In this document: piece after piece, positions 42,776-53,475 of the stretch
How positions within the stretch are numbered: the stretch's first letter is position 1
How the letters are laid out: every line of letters starts with the position of its first letter
Origin: DASUAS01 sp963750045
Lineage (GTDB): Bacteria; Actinomycetota; Acidimicrobiia; IMCC26256; DASPTH01
Reading direction: 5' to 3'
DNA: 64,000 nt
Assembly (NCBI GenBank): GCA_963750045.1
Contig: CAVVPD010000004.1
Location: 434,001 to 498,000 of the forward strand
Position numbers and translations under genes: made by a program
The notes under the pieces: model-generated
The model's input: the letters and a program-made list of their open reading frames with translations, nothing else
What the model was told of the DNA's origin: nothing
Databases searched by the model: none

Positions 42776-43750
42776 GTGGCCGACTCTTCCGAGGTTGCCG
42801 GGCGCAGGGCGCCAGTCGTGACCCCAGTGGTCGAGCCGGTGCGTGGGAGCTCCCGTGACGAGCCCTGGACCCGGCGCACCGGGGCGACGGCGCTCGCGTA
42901 CTTCCACCTCACCAAGCCGCGTGTGATCGAGCTGTTGCTGGTCACCACGCTGCCGGCGATGATCCTGGCCGCCGGCGAGATGCCCTCGCTGACGCTGATC
43001 GCGGAGGTGCTGCTGGGCGGCGCGCTCGCGGCAGGTGGCGCGAACACCATCAACTGTTGGATCGAGCGCGACCGCGACCACCTGATGCGCCGCACTGCCC
43101 ACCGGCCGCTGCCGCAGGGCGACGTCGCCCCCGGAGGAGCACTGGTGTTCGGGCTCCTCCTCGAGGCCCTGGCCTTCGCGTTGCTGTGGTCGACGGTCAA
43201 CCTGCTCTCGGCCGTGCTCGCGGTCAGCGCGATGCTGTTCTACGTCTTCGTGTACACGATCTGGCTGAAGCCCCGCAGCCCGCAGAACATCGTCATCGGC
43301 GGCGCCGCCGGCGCCGTGCCGGTGCTGGTGGGTTGGGCGGCGGTCACCGGCCAGGTCGCGGCGCCTGCGTGGATCCTCTTCGCCATCGTGTTCTTCTGGA
43401 CGCCGCCGCACTTCTGGGCGCTGTCGCTGCGCTACTTCGACGACTACCAGGCGGCCGGCATCCCGATGCTCCCGGTCGCCAAAGGCATTCCCACCGCGGT
43501 GCGCCAGATCGTCGTCTACTCGGTCGTGGTCGTGGCCACCACGTTCACGCTGCCGCTCGTCACCGACGAGGTCGGCGTGATCTACCTGGTGATCGCGGCG
43601 GTCCTCGGCGCGCTGTTCATCGGCCAGGCGATCCGCCTGGCGCGCGACACGACGCCCGCACAGGCCATTCGCCTGTTCACCTACTCGAACACCTACCTCG
43701 CGCTCCTCTTCGCCGCCGTTGCCGTCGACACCCTCGTCCACTCCGTCTGA
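42776..43750 (+). CDS. ctaB: Protoheme IX farnesyltransferase (heme O synthase)
   Basis: A 324-residue UbiA-superfamily membrane enzyme that adds a farnesyl chain to heme for cytochrome oxidase. Eight or nine membrane helices are visible. The first Asp-rich loop is INCWIERDRDHLMRRTAHRP, the second FDDYQAAGIPMLPVAKG, and YTIWLKPRSPQNIVIGGAAG is a family block. The first 30 residues are polar and not conserved. GTG 42776 is chosen for the TAGATT box 7 nt upstream. The next gene, a thioredoxin-like protein, overlaps its 3' end, a pairing consistent with cytochrome oxidase assembly. Confidence 0.93.
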   Translation: MADSSEVAGRRAPVVTPVVEPVRGSSRDEPWTRRTGATALAYFHLTKPRVIELLLVTTLPAMILAAGEMPSLTLIAEVLLGGALAAGGANTINCWIERDRDHLMRRTAHRPLPQGDVAPGGALVFGLLLEALAFALLWSTVNLLSAVLAVSAMLFYVFVYTIWLKPRSPQNIVIGGAAGAVPVLVGWAAVTGQVAAPAWILFAIVFFWTPPHFWALSLRYFDDYQAAGIPMLPVAKGIPTAVRQIVVYSVVVVATTFTLPLVTDEVGVIYLVIAAVLGALFIGQAIRLARDTTPAQAIRLFTYSNTYLALLFAAVAVDTLVHSV

Positions 43751-44337
43751 GCCCGGCCCGTCGCCCGGCCGGTCGCGGCGCGCCCGATGGATCCTCGCCG
43801 CCTCCGCCGCCGCACTCGTCGTGGTGGTCGCCGCCGTCACCTGGGTGGCGGTGGCGAGGAACGATGGTTCCACGAGCGACGCCGTCGTCCCGGCCGCCGT
43901 CCGGAACGGCGGCCCGCAGGTGGGCGACCGGGCGCCCGACTTCACCCTGCAGACCCTCGACGGCAGCACCGTGCAACTGTCGGACTACCGGGGCACGCCG
44001 GTGGTGCTCAACTTCTGGGCGTCGTGGTGCAACCCCTGCCGCGAGGAGTTCCCGCGCTTTCGCGACGCGTTGGCCGCCCACCCCCGCACGTTCGCCCTGC
44101 TCGGTGTCGACTACAAGGACATCGCCTCCGACGCCCGGAAGTTCGCGCGGTCACGAGCGCGCCACGTGGCCGATCCTCGACGACTCCGCCAACGCGGTGA
44201 GCGCGGCCTACGGGATCCGGGCGGTGCCCCAGACCTTCTTCATCGCTCGCGACGGCACGATCGCGCAACGGTTCTTCTCGGAGCCCACGAGCGGCGAGTT
44301 CGCAGCGGCGCTGGCCGAGATCACCGGCCCGACGTAG
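43719..44337 (+). CDS. ResA/TlpA-type membrane-anchored thioredoxin (one frame break)
   Basis: A short cytoplasmic end and one membrane anchor (WILAASAAALVVVVAAVTWV) precede an extracytoplasmic redoxin domain with VVLNFWASWCNPCREEFPRF (CxxC) and, after a one-base shift near 44152, VPQTFFIARDGTIAQRFF with the cis-proline. It would reduce or deliver disulfides in heme-protein maturation, which fits its overlap with ctaB. The TTG at 43719 is the only start giving the anchor; it overlaps ctaB by 32 nt. Confidence 0.85.
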
Positions 44338-44379
44338 CTCCGGCGGCAGGGCCGTCGAGCCTGCCAAGATGAGCGGATC

Positions 44380-45252
44380 GTGAGGGTCCTGGTCACCGGT
44401 TCCAACGGCTGCGTCGGCGGCCCCGTGGTCGATGCGCTCCGACGTGCCGGGCACGAGGTGTCGAGCTTCGACCTGGTCGACGGGTTCGACGTACGGGACG
44501 GGCCGTCCGTGGCCAGTGCCGTCGCCGGCGTCGAGGTCGTGGTCCACCTCGCGGCGGTCAGCCAGGGACGGTGCGGCCGAACCGGCGACGATGATGGGCA
44601 CCAACGTCGGCGGAACGTGGAACGTGCTCTCCGCCGCTGCCGAGCACGGCGTGGAGCGGGTGGTCTTCGCGAGCAGCGTGAACGCGTTCGGGGTCTTCAT
44701 CGGCCGCCACCCGCCCGACTACCTCCCGATCGACGACGACCATCCGGCCTACGCGTCCTCCGCGGTACGGCGCCTCGAAGCATCTCGGCGAGGAGCTGTG
44801 CGCCGTGGTCACGAGGACGTCGGGCATGACCACCATCTGCCTGCGCATCCCTCGCGTCCTCGTGCCGGGCCACTACCCGCGGGAGCATCCTCGACGCGCC
44901 TGGCGACGCGGCCCGCCGTCGGCCGCAGACTGGGAGTACGGGCTGTTCATCGACGTCCGCGACGTCGCCGGTGCAGTCCTCGCCGCGGTCGACGTGGGGT
45001 TCGACGGGCACACGCGGCTCCTGGTCGCCGCGGGCGACGCGATGGGGAGCGAACCGCCGATCGCCATGGCGGACGAGGTGTACCCGGACGTCGAATGGCA
45101 CGATCGCGCCCGGTTCGCCGCCGACCCCCGCCTTCCGCTCGTCGACACGACCCGTGCCCGCGAGACCCTCGGCTGGTCACCGGTCCACTCGTGGGCCGAC
45201 AACGCTCCTCGCCGGTCACGCCGGCGTGCTCGGTGGCGCCGAGGCAGCGTGA
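44380..45252 (+). CDS. NAD-dependent epimerase/dehydratase (three frame breaks)
   Basis: An extended SDR enzyme acting on nucleotide sugars. VLVTGSNGCVGGPVVDAL is the NAD-binding GxxGxxG, VEVVVHLAAVS follows, and YGASKHLGEELC carries the catalytic YxxxK. GLFIDVRDVAGAVLAA is the usual nucleotide-sugar region. Extra bases near 44568 and 44771, and one near 45207, break the frame. The 3' end overlaps the opposing glycosyltransferase gene. At about 290 residues it is of normal size for a UDP-sugar epimerase-like protein; the substrate is unknown. Confidence 0.8.
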
Positions 45253-46472
45253 CGGCCGGCCGGTCCCGACGACGTCCGAGACCAAGCGCGTCGCCGCCGC
45301 CCGTGCCTGGTCCCAGCGGTACCGGTCGCGGCACCAGTCGCGCACCGGCCTCGGCGAGCTCGTGCCTGGTGGACTCGTCGCTCAACAGCCTCAGGCAGCT
45401 CGCCGCGAAACTCATCGGGATCGTCGGCGACGAGGAGGTGTCGTCCAGGTTCGACGGCAAGTCCCTCCACCGCGACACTCGTCGCGACGACGGGTATCCG
45501 GTGCGCGAGCGCCTCGAGCACCTTGATCCGGGTGCCGCCACCCTCGCGGAGCGGCACCGCGACCACGTCGGCGCGGGCGAGCTCGCCCGCCATGTCCGGG
45601 ACCGGCCCGGTCACGGTGACGCCGTCGAGGGCGCCGAGGCGTCCGACCCGCTCGTCGCCGCGCCCCGCGAGGCGGACCACCACATCGGGGACCCGTGATC
45701 GCACCCGCGGGAGCACGTCACGGACGAGCACGGTCGCGGCGTCGACGTTCGGTCCGTAGGCCAACGAACCGTGGAAGGTGACCGTCGGCGGCCGGCCGAT
45801 CGAGGTCCGGCCGACTGGGTGGTCCGGCGGATCGAAGCCGTTGGGCACGACGGCGCCATTGTCGACGCCGAGGCGTACGCGGTCGAGCTCGCTGCACACG
45901 ACGACGGAGGCCACGCGGGACGCGATCCCCCGCTGGAGGCGGCCCCATGCCGCCGCGTCCGTGGCGCGGTACCGGGCGCGGAGCGCCGCCCGCGCCCGCC
46001 CGTCGCTCGCCCGCTCCGCCGGCCAGCTGTCCGGGAGGCGAGGCCCCAAGGGCCGGTCACGGAGGTCGTCGTAGTCGACGACCGCCGGAGCGTCGACGAG
46101 GTCGCCCAACGCCAACCACGACTCGAGGCGGACGAACCACGCGACGTCGTAGCGCGGGGCGCCGAGCTCGGTGAAGGCCCGCCGGGCGGGCGCGGCGGCC
46201 AGGCGCCTGACCGCCTCGGGCCGGACGCCGGGGAGCATCGTGATCAACCGGTCGCTCGTGCGGGACACTCGGTCCGAACGCGCTGCGGCCCCGATGCTGC
46301 GCACCGAGAGCTCCGGCGGCACGTGGAGGCTGGTCTCGTGACGCGGATCGACGAGCAGGAAGACGTCGACCTCGCCCAGGGCTGCGAGCGCGGCGATCAC
46401 GTGGGCCGACCGGAGCTGGGCGCCGGAGCGTGGCGGCCACGGGGCCCATCTCGCGATCACCAGTGCCCGCAT
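45216..46472 (-). CDS. Family 4 glycosyltransferase (frame breaks near C-terminus)
   Basis: GT-B enzyme of about 415 residues. RWAPWPPRSGAQLRSAHVIA is the N-terminal Gly loop, VVPNGFDPPDHPVG and VTFHGSLAYGPNVDAATVLV the linker and second-domain start, and REGGGTRIKVLEALAHRIPV the nucleotide-sugar E-loop. After DDPDEF the frame shifts (about 45430, 45335 and 45260) and continues FAASCLRLLSDESTRHELAE. It transfers sugars to a lipid-linked or polysaccharide acceptor. It follows wzt on the same strand. Confidence 0.82.
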   Translation of the reverse strand: MRALVIARWAPWPPRSGAQLRSAHVIAALAALGEVDVFLLVDPRHETSLHVPPELSVRSIGAAARSDRVSRTSDRLITMLPGVRPEAVRRLAAAPARRAFTELGAPRYDVAWFVRLESWLALGDLVDAPAVVDYDDLRDRPLGPRLPDSWPAERASDGRARAALRARYRATDAAAWGRLQRGIASRVASVVVCSELDRVRLGVDNGAVVPNGFDPPDHPVGRTSIGRPPTVTFHGSLAYGPNVDAATVLVRDVLPRVRSRVPDVVVRLAGRGDERVGRLGALDGVTVTGPVPDMAGELARADVVAVPLREGGGTRIKVLEALAHRIPVVATSVAVEGLAVEPGRHLLVADDPDEFRGELPEAVERRVHQARARRGRCATGAATGTAGTRHGRRRRAWSRTSSGPAGRHAASAPPSTPA

Positions 46473-46506
46473 GGTCAACCCCGGCGTCGTCGGCGCGAAG
46501 GTCCCC

Positions 46507-47692
46507 TCATCCCGGCCCGTCGGTTTCCCAGGTCGCCGCCACGTGCACCGGGGCCAGCCGAACGATGCCGGGCGGGGTCCAGTCGAGATCGGGCCCGATG
46601 AGATCGAACGACGCCGCCGGTTGCCAGGGCAGGAGGTCACGCGTCCCGTCGAACACCCCGACCCACGCGTAGAAGCGCCCCTTCGGGAGCGGCAGATCGG
46701 CGATCGTGCACCGGACGGTCGTCTGTCCGGGGGTCAGGCGCACGTTGTGCTTGATCACCACGGTCGGCGATGCGGTGCCTTCGCTCACGCCGATCACCAG
46801 GCCCGTGTCATGGGTCCCGAAGCTCTCGACGGTGACCGTGACCTCGAGGGGACCGTGCGATCCGTGGGAAGGGATGACCGTCGGCCGACCGCACGATGGC
46901 CTTGGTCAGCGCCAGCTCCCCGACGAGATGCTCGTCGCCGGCGGCGATCTCGTCGATCCACTGCCGGTAGTGCGCGAGCACTTCGTGCGTCGTCCCTCGA
47001 GCCGCGGCCACGCCTCCCTGCAACCAGACCGCTTCCTGGCACATGGTCTCGACCGCCGCGAGATCGTGGGAGACGAAGACGAGTGTCGTCCCCTGGCTCA
47101 GGACGTTGCGGATGCGATCGAGACAGCGTTGTTGGAACGAGGCGTCGCCCACCGCGAGCACCTCGTCGACGAGCAGGACCGCCGGCTCCAGGAACGCCGC
47201 CACGCCGAACCCGAGACGCATCTGCATCCCGGTCGAATAGAACTTGGTCTGGCGGTCGATGGCGTGCTCGAGGTCGGCGAAGTGGACGATCTCTTCGAAC
47301 CGATCCGCCACCAACCGGCGTGAGAGACCGAGGAGCGAACCGGCGAGGAAGATGTTCTCCCGTCCCGACAGCTCCTGGTGGATACCCGCCCGTACCTCGA
47401 TCAACGCGCCGATCCGGCCGACGACGTCGATCCGCCCCGCGTAGGGGTCCATGACCCCGGCCAGGATCTTCAACATCGTCGACTTGCCGGACCCGTTGGC
47501 GCCGATGAGCGCCAACGACTTCCCCGGCTCGACTGCGAGCGAGACGTCGCTGAGCACCCATCGCCAGCCGTGAATGTTCGCGCCGGCGCTTCGGGCGCAA
47601 CCGTCGGAACGTGTCCTTCACGTCTCGGCTGTGCTGGTGGCGCGGAAGCGCTTCCAGACCTGTTCGGCGACGACGACACCCTCAGGCGACAT
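46507..47692 (-). CDS. wzt: Polysaccharide ABC transporter ATPase Wzt with C-terminal carbohydrate-binding domain (frame breaks)
   Basis: ABC ATPase that exports lipid-linked polysaccharide. SLALIGANGSGKSTMLKILA is Walker A, FYSTGMQMRLGFGVAAFLEP the signature region, VLLVDEVLAVGD Walker B and VFVSHDLAAVETMCQ the H-loop. A separate beta-sandwich domain follows (LTPGQTTVRCTIADLPLPKG, FYAWVGVFDGTRDL), the Wzt C-domain that recognises the glycan end. Shifts fall near 47615, 47550 and 46870. ATG 47692 overlaps the wzm stop by 11 nt. The C-domain suggests export of a capped chain, as in O9a-like systems. Confidence 0.85.
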
Positions 47693-48529
47693 CGGCGATC
47701 CCCGGTTCGAGCCGCTTGAAGAGCAGGTACGCCCCGGCGAGCATCAGCAGCGCGCTCACGGCCGCGATCGAAGTCGTCACCGCGTCAGGTGCCTGGCCGT
47801 TCAGGATGGTGTCTCGGTAGCCCTCGATGACGGGGCCGAGAGGGTTGAGCGCCGCGTAGATCGGCAGGAACCACGACGGCACCGCATCGAGCCCGTACGC
47901 GACGGGGGTGGCGAAGAGCCCGAACTGGAGCAGCATCGGCACTGCGAGGTTGAGGTCTCGTAGGTACACGACGATGATCGCCGCGGCGAGCGCGACGGCC
48001 AACGTGAACGCCACCTGGATCGTGAGCAGGACCGGGATCCACACCGAGGTGGCGGCGGGCACCTCCTGGTAGACGACGAAGAGGACCGCGAGGACGATCG
48101 TGGCGATCGCGGTGTCGATCGCCGCCACCACGACCGTCGCCGCCGGCAGCACCTCCGCGGGAACCGCACCTTGTTCAGCAGTGGCCGGTTGTTGAGGAGG
48201 CACGTGGCCGACTGCGAGAGCGCGGAGGAGAAGAACGTCCACGGGAGCAATCCGAGGTAGGCGAAGAGGACGTAAGGCGCGCCGCCGGTCTCGACGTGCG
48301 CCACCCGGTTGAACAGCAACGAGAAGATGATCACGAGCACCACGGGGGTGATCACCGCCCACGCGATGCCGAGCTCCGCCTGCTTGTACCGGACGAGGAA
48401 GTCTCGTTGGGTCAGCGTGAGCACGAGCTCTCGGTTGCGCCACGCCTCGCGCATCGACGGCACGAGCCGCGCCCGTCGCCGGAACCGCAGCTCGGGCGGA
48501 GGGCCGAACGGGACATCCGCGTTGCTCAC
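47682..48529 (-). CDS. wzm: Polysaccharide ABC transporter permease Wzm (one frame break)
   Basis: ABC-2 permease of about 282 residues with six membrane helices. AWRNRELVLTLTQRDFLVRY is the N-terminal amphipathic start, ELGIAWAVITPVVLVIIFSL and LPWTFFSSALSQSATCLLNN the first helices. After a missing base near 48165 the frame gives EVLPAATVVVAAIDTAIATI, YLRDLNLAVPMLLQFGLFAT and GYRDTILNGQAP, the conserved end. GTG 48529 faces the PqqD-like gene divergently. It forms the membrane pore for wzt. Confidence 0.86.
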
Positions 48530-48606
48530 GGGCCCTCCACCCGCCGCGCGACCGTCATGACACCGATGCGACGCGACACACGAAAAGCATAGGAGAGGAA
48601 GGGCGC

Positions 48607-48612
48607 TAGCCT
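48607..48612 (+). promoter_or_regulatory. Predicted -10 box of the RRE cassette
   Basis: TAGCCT, 6 nt, ATG 48619. It lies in the divergent gap to wzm and could transcribe the whole forward cassette. Confidence 0.6.
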
Positions 48613-48618
48613 ACCCAG

Positions 48619-49021
48619 ATGGGACAGATCGGATTCCAGGAGCCTCTCAGGCTGCGCGCCGATGTCGTGGCGACCGTGCTCGAGGACGGAGCGTTGCTCC
48701 TCGACCTCGACACCAAGTATTTCTACCTGCTGAACCGGAGCGGTTGGGCGATCACGCAGCTCTTCGAGAGCGGGACGTCGCTCGAGCACGCCCGGTCGGT
48801 GGCCGCACGCGCCGCCGCCGGGGGCGACGTGGCCAGCGAGATCGACTGCTTCGTGGGCAGTCTGGTGGCCGAGGACCTGCTGGAGACCGTCGGATCGCGA
48901 CGAGGCCCCCGGTTTCGAGCTCAGCGGGGAATGGTCCACCCCGACGCTCGAGAAACAGGACGAGCCGCTGCAGCGAGTGATCGTCAACGCATTCGACCCG
49001 ACGATTCCGCTTGCGGAGTGA
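48619..49021 (+). CDS. PqqD-family RRE protein (one frame break)
   Basis: About 133 residues. LRADVVATVLEDGALLLDLD, YFYLLNRSGWAITQLFESG and IDCFVGSLVAEDLLE form the PqqD/RRE winged helix that binds leader peptides in RiPP pathways. After an extra base near 48897 the chain ends GEWSTPTLEKQDEPLQRVIV then NAFDPTIPLAE, a C-terminal tail like that of PqqD proteins found with lasso-type genes. The stop overlaps the next start (GTGA), which shows that this gene and the kinase are separate although the uncorrected frame joins them. Confidence 0.75.
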
Positions 49022-50023
49022 GCGCCGTGGAAGCCGCGGCATTCGGTTGCGGGCCGCTGGAGGTCGACGTCAGCGGCGGTCCGCCGGCGCTGGTGGACAA
49101 GGTCGTGGAGGCGTTGTCGCTGTTCGACCACGTCTGGCCGTCCCAGCCCCGGATGGTCCGCATCCGGGTCGAGTCCGCGCCGTTCGTCGCCCCCGTTGAC
49201 GCGACGTACCTCTCGTGCGCCCGGATGGTCGTCGGCGCGCCGGGTGACGACCTGCTCGAAGCCACGACGCTGACCGGCGCGGCCGCTTCCGGTCGCCTCG
49301 CCGCGGCACGGGACGACTGGACGATCACCGCACCTCCGGAGGCGGTTGCCGACGGCACGCTCGAAGACGTCGAGGATCTCGTCGGGCTCGCGCTGACGAC
49401 GGGCTGGCGCCGAGCGGGCTGGGTGCCGCTGCACGCCGCGGGGATCGTCGACGCCGCCGGGAACTGCGTGCTGGTGTGCGCGCCGTCCGGAGGCGGGAAG
49501 TCCACCATGACCGCGGCGTTCGTGCGCCGTGGCTGGCGCACGCTGGGTGACGACAAGCTCCTGGCCCGGCTCGACGCCGACGGCTCGGTGCGGGTGGCCG
49601 CGTTGCTCCATACCTTCAACCTCCACCCCTCGACGCGGACCTGGTTCCCGGAGGTCGGTGATCTCGAGCGGCTTCCGACGTACTCCGCGTGGACCGAGAA
49701 GCGGAAGGTCGCCGTGAGCTCGATCTGGGACGCGGCCACGGCCGACGTCGGTGTACCGAACCGCGTCGTCGCCCTGAGCCGGAGCGCAACCCGGGGCGCG
49801 AGTTCCGCCGGGGTCGTCTCGACCCCGTTGTCCCAGCCCGCCGTGCTCGCGACGCTCCTTCGACAGACGGTCATCCCCAGTATTCCGACCGTTGCCGCGT
49901 CCATCGTGGAGGTGGGTCGCGGCGTGTTCCCGGCAGGCGTCGGGCCTGGCGATCGAGGTCGGCGACGGTGCGTACGAGCGCCCGGAGATGCTCGACCAGC
50001 TCGAGCTGCTCCTGACGTCATGA
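49018..50023 (+). CDS. HPr-kinase-like P-loop protein of RiPP/polysaccharide type (one frame break)
   Basis: About 333 residues. VLVCAPSGGGKSTMTAAFVR is the P-loop, RGWRTLGDDKLLARLDADG and LLHTFNLHPSTRTWFPEVG follow as in HprK-like proteins encoded beside PqqD and lasso genes. Relatives phosphorylate precursor peptides in some lasso pathways; others have unknown targets. The first 110 residues are unassigned. After one extra base near 49944 the protein ends LAIEVGDGAYERPEMLDQLE. The stop overlaps the next ATG (ATGA). Confidence 0.78.
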
Positions 50024-50939
50024 GTCGTGCCGAGGGGGCGCGACCGTGCCGGCGCGCGCGTGCAGCATCGTGATCCCGGCTCGCGACAGCGCGGCCACTC
50101 TCGGCGACACGCTGCGCCGCGCTCGCGGCCCAGATCGGCGCCGAGCCGGTCGAGCTCATCGTCGTCGACAACGGCTCGACCGATGCCACGGCGGACGTCG
50201 CCCGTGCTGCCGGGGCGACCGTGATCGCGGAGCCGACTCCCGGCCCCAGCGTGGCGCGGAACTGCGGGCTCCGCCACGCTCGAGGCGACATCGTCGCCCA
50301 TGTCGACGCCGACACGGTGCCGACCAGCCGTTGGCTGACCGCGATCGCCGCACCGTTCGCCGATCCGTCGGTCGTCCTGGTCGCCGGTCGCAACGTCAGC
50401 TATCCGCCCCGAACCGCCGCGGAACGCTACATCGCCGCGTCGGGCCTGATCGAGAGCGAGCGGGCCGTCGCACGAACGCAGTTCCCGTTTGCACCCTCGA
50501 TGAACATGGCGGTACGGCGTGATGCCGCGTCGCCATCGGGGGTTGGGCGCAAGACCTCCAGACCGGTGAGGACGTCGACTTCTCGTTCCGACTCTGCCGC
50601 GCTGCTGGGTGCGCAATCTCGTACGCGCCCGAGGCGATCGTGCTGCACCGGAACCGCGCGACGGACGAGGCCTTTCGCCGCCAGGCGTGGACCTACGGGC
50701 AGGGTGCGGCCGAGCTGTACCGCAAGTACCCCGACGAGATCGGGTGGACGCCGCGCATCCTCGCCACGCTCGCCGGGCAGCTGACCGCTCGCGGGACGCG
50801 ACCGTACTGGCTGCGCGGGCGCGGTTGGGAGAGCCGGTGCTCGGAGGAGGAGCTCGAGTTCGCGCGCTACCACCGCACCTGGACGTGGGCGTACTGGCGG
50901 GGATTCGCGGGTCGGTACTGGCGGGCGGTGGCCAGGTGA
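50020..50939 (+). CDS. Family 2 glycosyltransferase (several frame breaks)
   Basis: GT-A enzyme of about 300 residues. CSIVIPARDSAATLGDTLRR, VELIVVDNGSTDATADVARA and IVAHVDADTVPTSRWLTAIA form the donor site with a DxD-type motif; FPFAPSMNMAVRRDA and EDVDFSFRLCR carry the acceptor and catalytic ED region. A basic, helical C-terminus with the Trp-rich YHRTWTWAYWRGFAGRYW may bind membrane. Frame breaks near 50040, 50130 and 50530-50600. Start and stop overlap neighbours by 4 nt. Confidence 0.8.
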
Positions 50940-51819
50940 CGCCGGACCTGTCGGTGGTCGTGCCGGTCCGCAACGGCGGATCGACGCTCGAGTCGTGCCT
51001 GCACGCACTGGCGTCGCAGTCCTTGCCGCGCGATCGCTACGAGGTCATCGTGGTCGACGACGGCTCCACCGACGGATCGGCGAACGTCGCGACGCCGATC
51101 GCCACCCGTGTCATCACGCGCGCGCCCGGGGGGGCCGGTGCGGCCCGCAACACCGGTTGGGAGGCGGCGCGGGGCCGATGGGTCGCGTTCACCGACGCCG
51201 ACTGCGTGCCGTCACGGACGTGGCTGGCCACCTTCACCGCCGAGATCGAACGCGGGGGCGGCGAGCTGCTCGGGGCCGCGGGGCGCACGGTCGGGTACGA
51301 CTCCGAGAGCTCGGCGGCCCGGTTCGTCGACCTCGTGGGCGGACTGGACGGCGAACGTCACCTCGATCACCCGACCTTCCCGTTCGCCCCGTCGTGCAAC
51401 GTCATGTACCGGCGCGACGCCTCCTCGACGTCGGTGGCTTCGACGAGCGCTTCTCGTCGTACGAGGCCTGTGACCTCCACACGTGCCTCGTGGCGACCCA
51501 GCCCGGCCCGTTCGTGTTCGCACCACGCGCCGTGGTGCTCCATCGCCATCGCCCTTCGTGGGCGGCTACTGGCGGCAGCAGTACAGCTATGGCCGCGGGT
51601 ACGCGAATTCGTGTGGCGCTACCGCGATCGGCTGCCGTGGTCCGTCGGGGAGGAGGCGCGCCGCGTGGGCGGCGGTGCTGCGCGCCGCCGGCGCCGGCTC
51701 TCGTGGTCCACGACGGTGACGAGGCGCTGCTCCGCCGCGGGCTGGTGGTCAAGCTGCTGGCCCAGCGGCTCGAGTTCGACGCGACGTTCTGGGCGCGGGC
51801 GGATCGTGCCCGGTGGTAA
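50936..51819 (+). CDS. Family 2 glycosyltransferase (several frame breaks)
   Basis: Second GT2 enzyme, about 290 residues. LSVVVPVRNGGSTLESCLHA, VIVVDDGSTDGSANVATPIA and WVAFTDADCVPSRTWLATFT are the donor-site blocks, and TFPFAPSCNVMYRRD with LLDVGGFDERFSSYEACDLH the acceptor side. Breaks near 51420, 51560, 51600 and 51680. GTG 50936 overlaps the preceding stop (GTGA). The first 160 residues are intact in one frame. It is a paralogue of its neighbour rather than a duplicate. Confidence 0.8.
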
Positions 51820-52260
51820 CCAGCGACTTGCTCCGCCAGACCCGTTGGGCGCTCACGCACCCGTCGACGTCGTGCTCGGGGTGCGCATCGGCTGGTTCAT
51901 CTGGCGGTGTCGGGCGACATCGGGCGGACCGATCTCACCGTGTTCCTCACCGGGCTGCGGGACGCGGACCGGCCGCCGGCCTCCGATGTGTTCGTGGCCG
52001 GACGCGCATCGTCGGCTGCGTGACGCCTGGTTGCGTCTCCCCGCCTCCGGCACCGGAACACCTGCTACGTGCGGGCCTTCACGCTCTACCGCTTCCTCGA
52101 CGCCGGCGACCGCACCGTCGGCATCCATTTCGGCGTGGAGCCGAACCGCCCCGACAGGCTGTACGGTCACGCCTGGATCACGGTCGACGGTGAGCTGCTC
52201 GAGGATCCGCCGGAGGTCGCAGACGGCTCGATCGTGGAGGTGAACGTCAGTGCTCGTTGA
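51813..52260 (+). CDS. Lasso-peptide B2-like transglutaminase-fold protease (frame breaks)
   Basis: About 145 residues. An N-terminal hydrophobic stretch (VVLGVRIGWFIWR) precedes the transglutaminase-like core: TCYVRAFTLYRFLDAGDRTV with the candidate catalytic Cys, GIHFGVEPNRPDRLYGHAWI with the His, and VDGELLEDPPEVADGS with the acidic residue. B2 proteases remove leader peptides in lasso biosynthesis; related standalone proteins accompany PqqD and HprK-like genes. Frame breaks near 51875, 51910 and 52040. It overlaps the next gene by 11 nt. Confidence 0.7.
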
Positions 52261-53475
52261 CCCGCCGACCGGCGCCGGTGACTGTTCGAGCTGATCGTCG
52301 GCGACGACGAGACAGCAGCTCGCGCGGCGTCGTCGGTGAGCGAGCGCGGCTGGGGCGAGGAGCTGACGCGCCTGGCGTGGGCGTGGCGAGTGGTGCCGCG
52401 CGGTCCGAGAGCGTGTGTCCGAGGGTGCGAGTCTGGAAACGCGACCGACGAGCGGGTCGAGGAGCTGGCAGTGGCCGCCGCGGCCCAGTCGACGCTCTTC
52501 GCTACCGGGGGACGAGTGTACTCCCGAGCTGCGGAGGATGCGGATGTCCCCGGGCGCCTTCAAAGGCGTCGGGGTGATCGCGGCGCTGTACGTCACGCCG
52601 GCCGCGCGCATGGTGAGCGACGTGGACGTCGTCATCGATCCCGCGGCGCTCGACTGCGCCGTCGAGGCACTGGGGGACCTCGGCTTCGCGTTGAGCGAGC
52701 CATCGGTGCCGCCGGGGTCTCGGAGTGGATCGACATGATGCGCTCGCCGATGGTGCAGCTCCGCGACCTGTTCGTCTCGCTGCGCAACGAGGAGGGCTTC
52801 GAGCTCGACCTCCACCTCCGCTTCGGTCATGCACCCCCGGTACGCATGACGAATGCATCGTTGCTCTCACGGTGTGGACGAGCGACGATCGGTTCGGCGG
52901 CGGTTCCGGTGCTGGCGCCGGTCGACCTCGTCCTGTTGAGCGTGTACCACGCTCTCAAGAACCTGCTGGCGTTGACCGTACGGCGTGGGATTTGGCCGAT
53001 CTCTCCGCCGGTGGTACCGTGGGCGCTCGTCGTGGTCGCTGGACGAGCTGGTGCGCGCCGCGGTCGACGCCAAGCTGGACGTGCCGTTGCTGACGTTCTG
53101 GCTCGCTGGCCCCGCCGACCCGAGTGGTCCTCTGCCGAGGGTGTCGTGCGGCTCGAGGCCGAGGTGCAGCCGGTCACCCGACGCGACGCGTCCGGACGCC
53201 TCGCTCGTCGATCACCTCCTCGACGACGGGCGTCTCAGTCGTGGCCTCTTGTCGACGCTTTCGCCACAACGCGCCCGCCGCTACCTCGCCGAGCGGCGAA
53301 GGCGGGCCGAGGGCGCCGGCGGCGTCGCCACCCCGAACACGTCCGACCGGGTCGCCGGGCTGGCGCGGATCGGAAGCGAAGCCGTCGACATCCGCGCTTG
53401 TCGGCATACCGGGCCTTGGGTTTGCGAGCGGGGCTTCCGTTGAGCGCAGGGCGAGGCCCTCTCCCCGACCGATGA
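52250..53475 (+). CDS. Nucleotidyltransferase-family protein (NTP_transf_5 type; many frame breaks)
   Basis: About 380 residues if joined. FKGVGVIAALYVTPAARMVS then DVDVVIDPAALDCAVEALGD is the nucleotidyltransferase GS/DxD region as it appears in this family, followed by GVSEWIDMMRSPMVQLRDLF, FELDLHLRFGHAPP, VDLVLLSVYHALKNLL and AWDLADLSAGGTV. The C-terminus SAYRALGLRAGLPLSAGRGP ends in an ATGA overlap with the next gene. At least six breaks. Members sit beside PqqD, HprK-like and B2 genes and their substrate is unknown. Confidence 0.65.

Noticed and set aside
48551..48592. Eleven-codon ORF before the RRE gene as a possible precursor peptide
   Set aside because: Too short, Arg-rich and without leader/core features.
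48619..50073. One continuous PqqD-HprK fusion protein
   Set aside because: After removing one base the RRE gene ends at 49021 with a GTGA overlap and a recognised C-terminal tail; the uncorrected middle part is nonsense-like.
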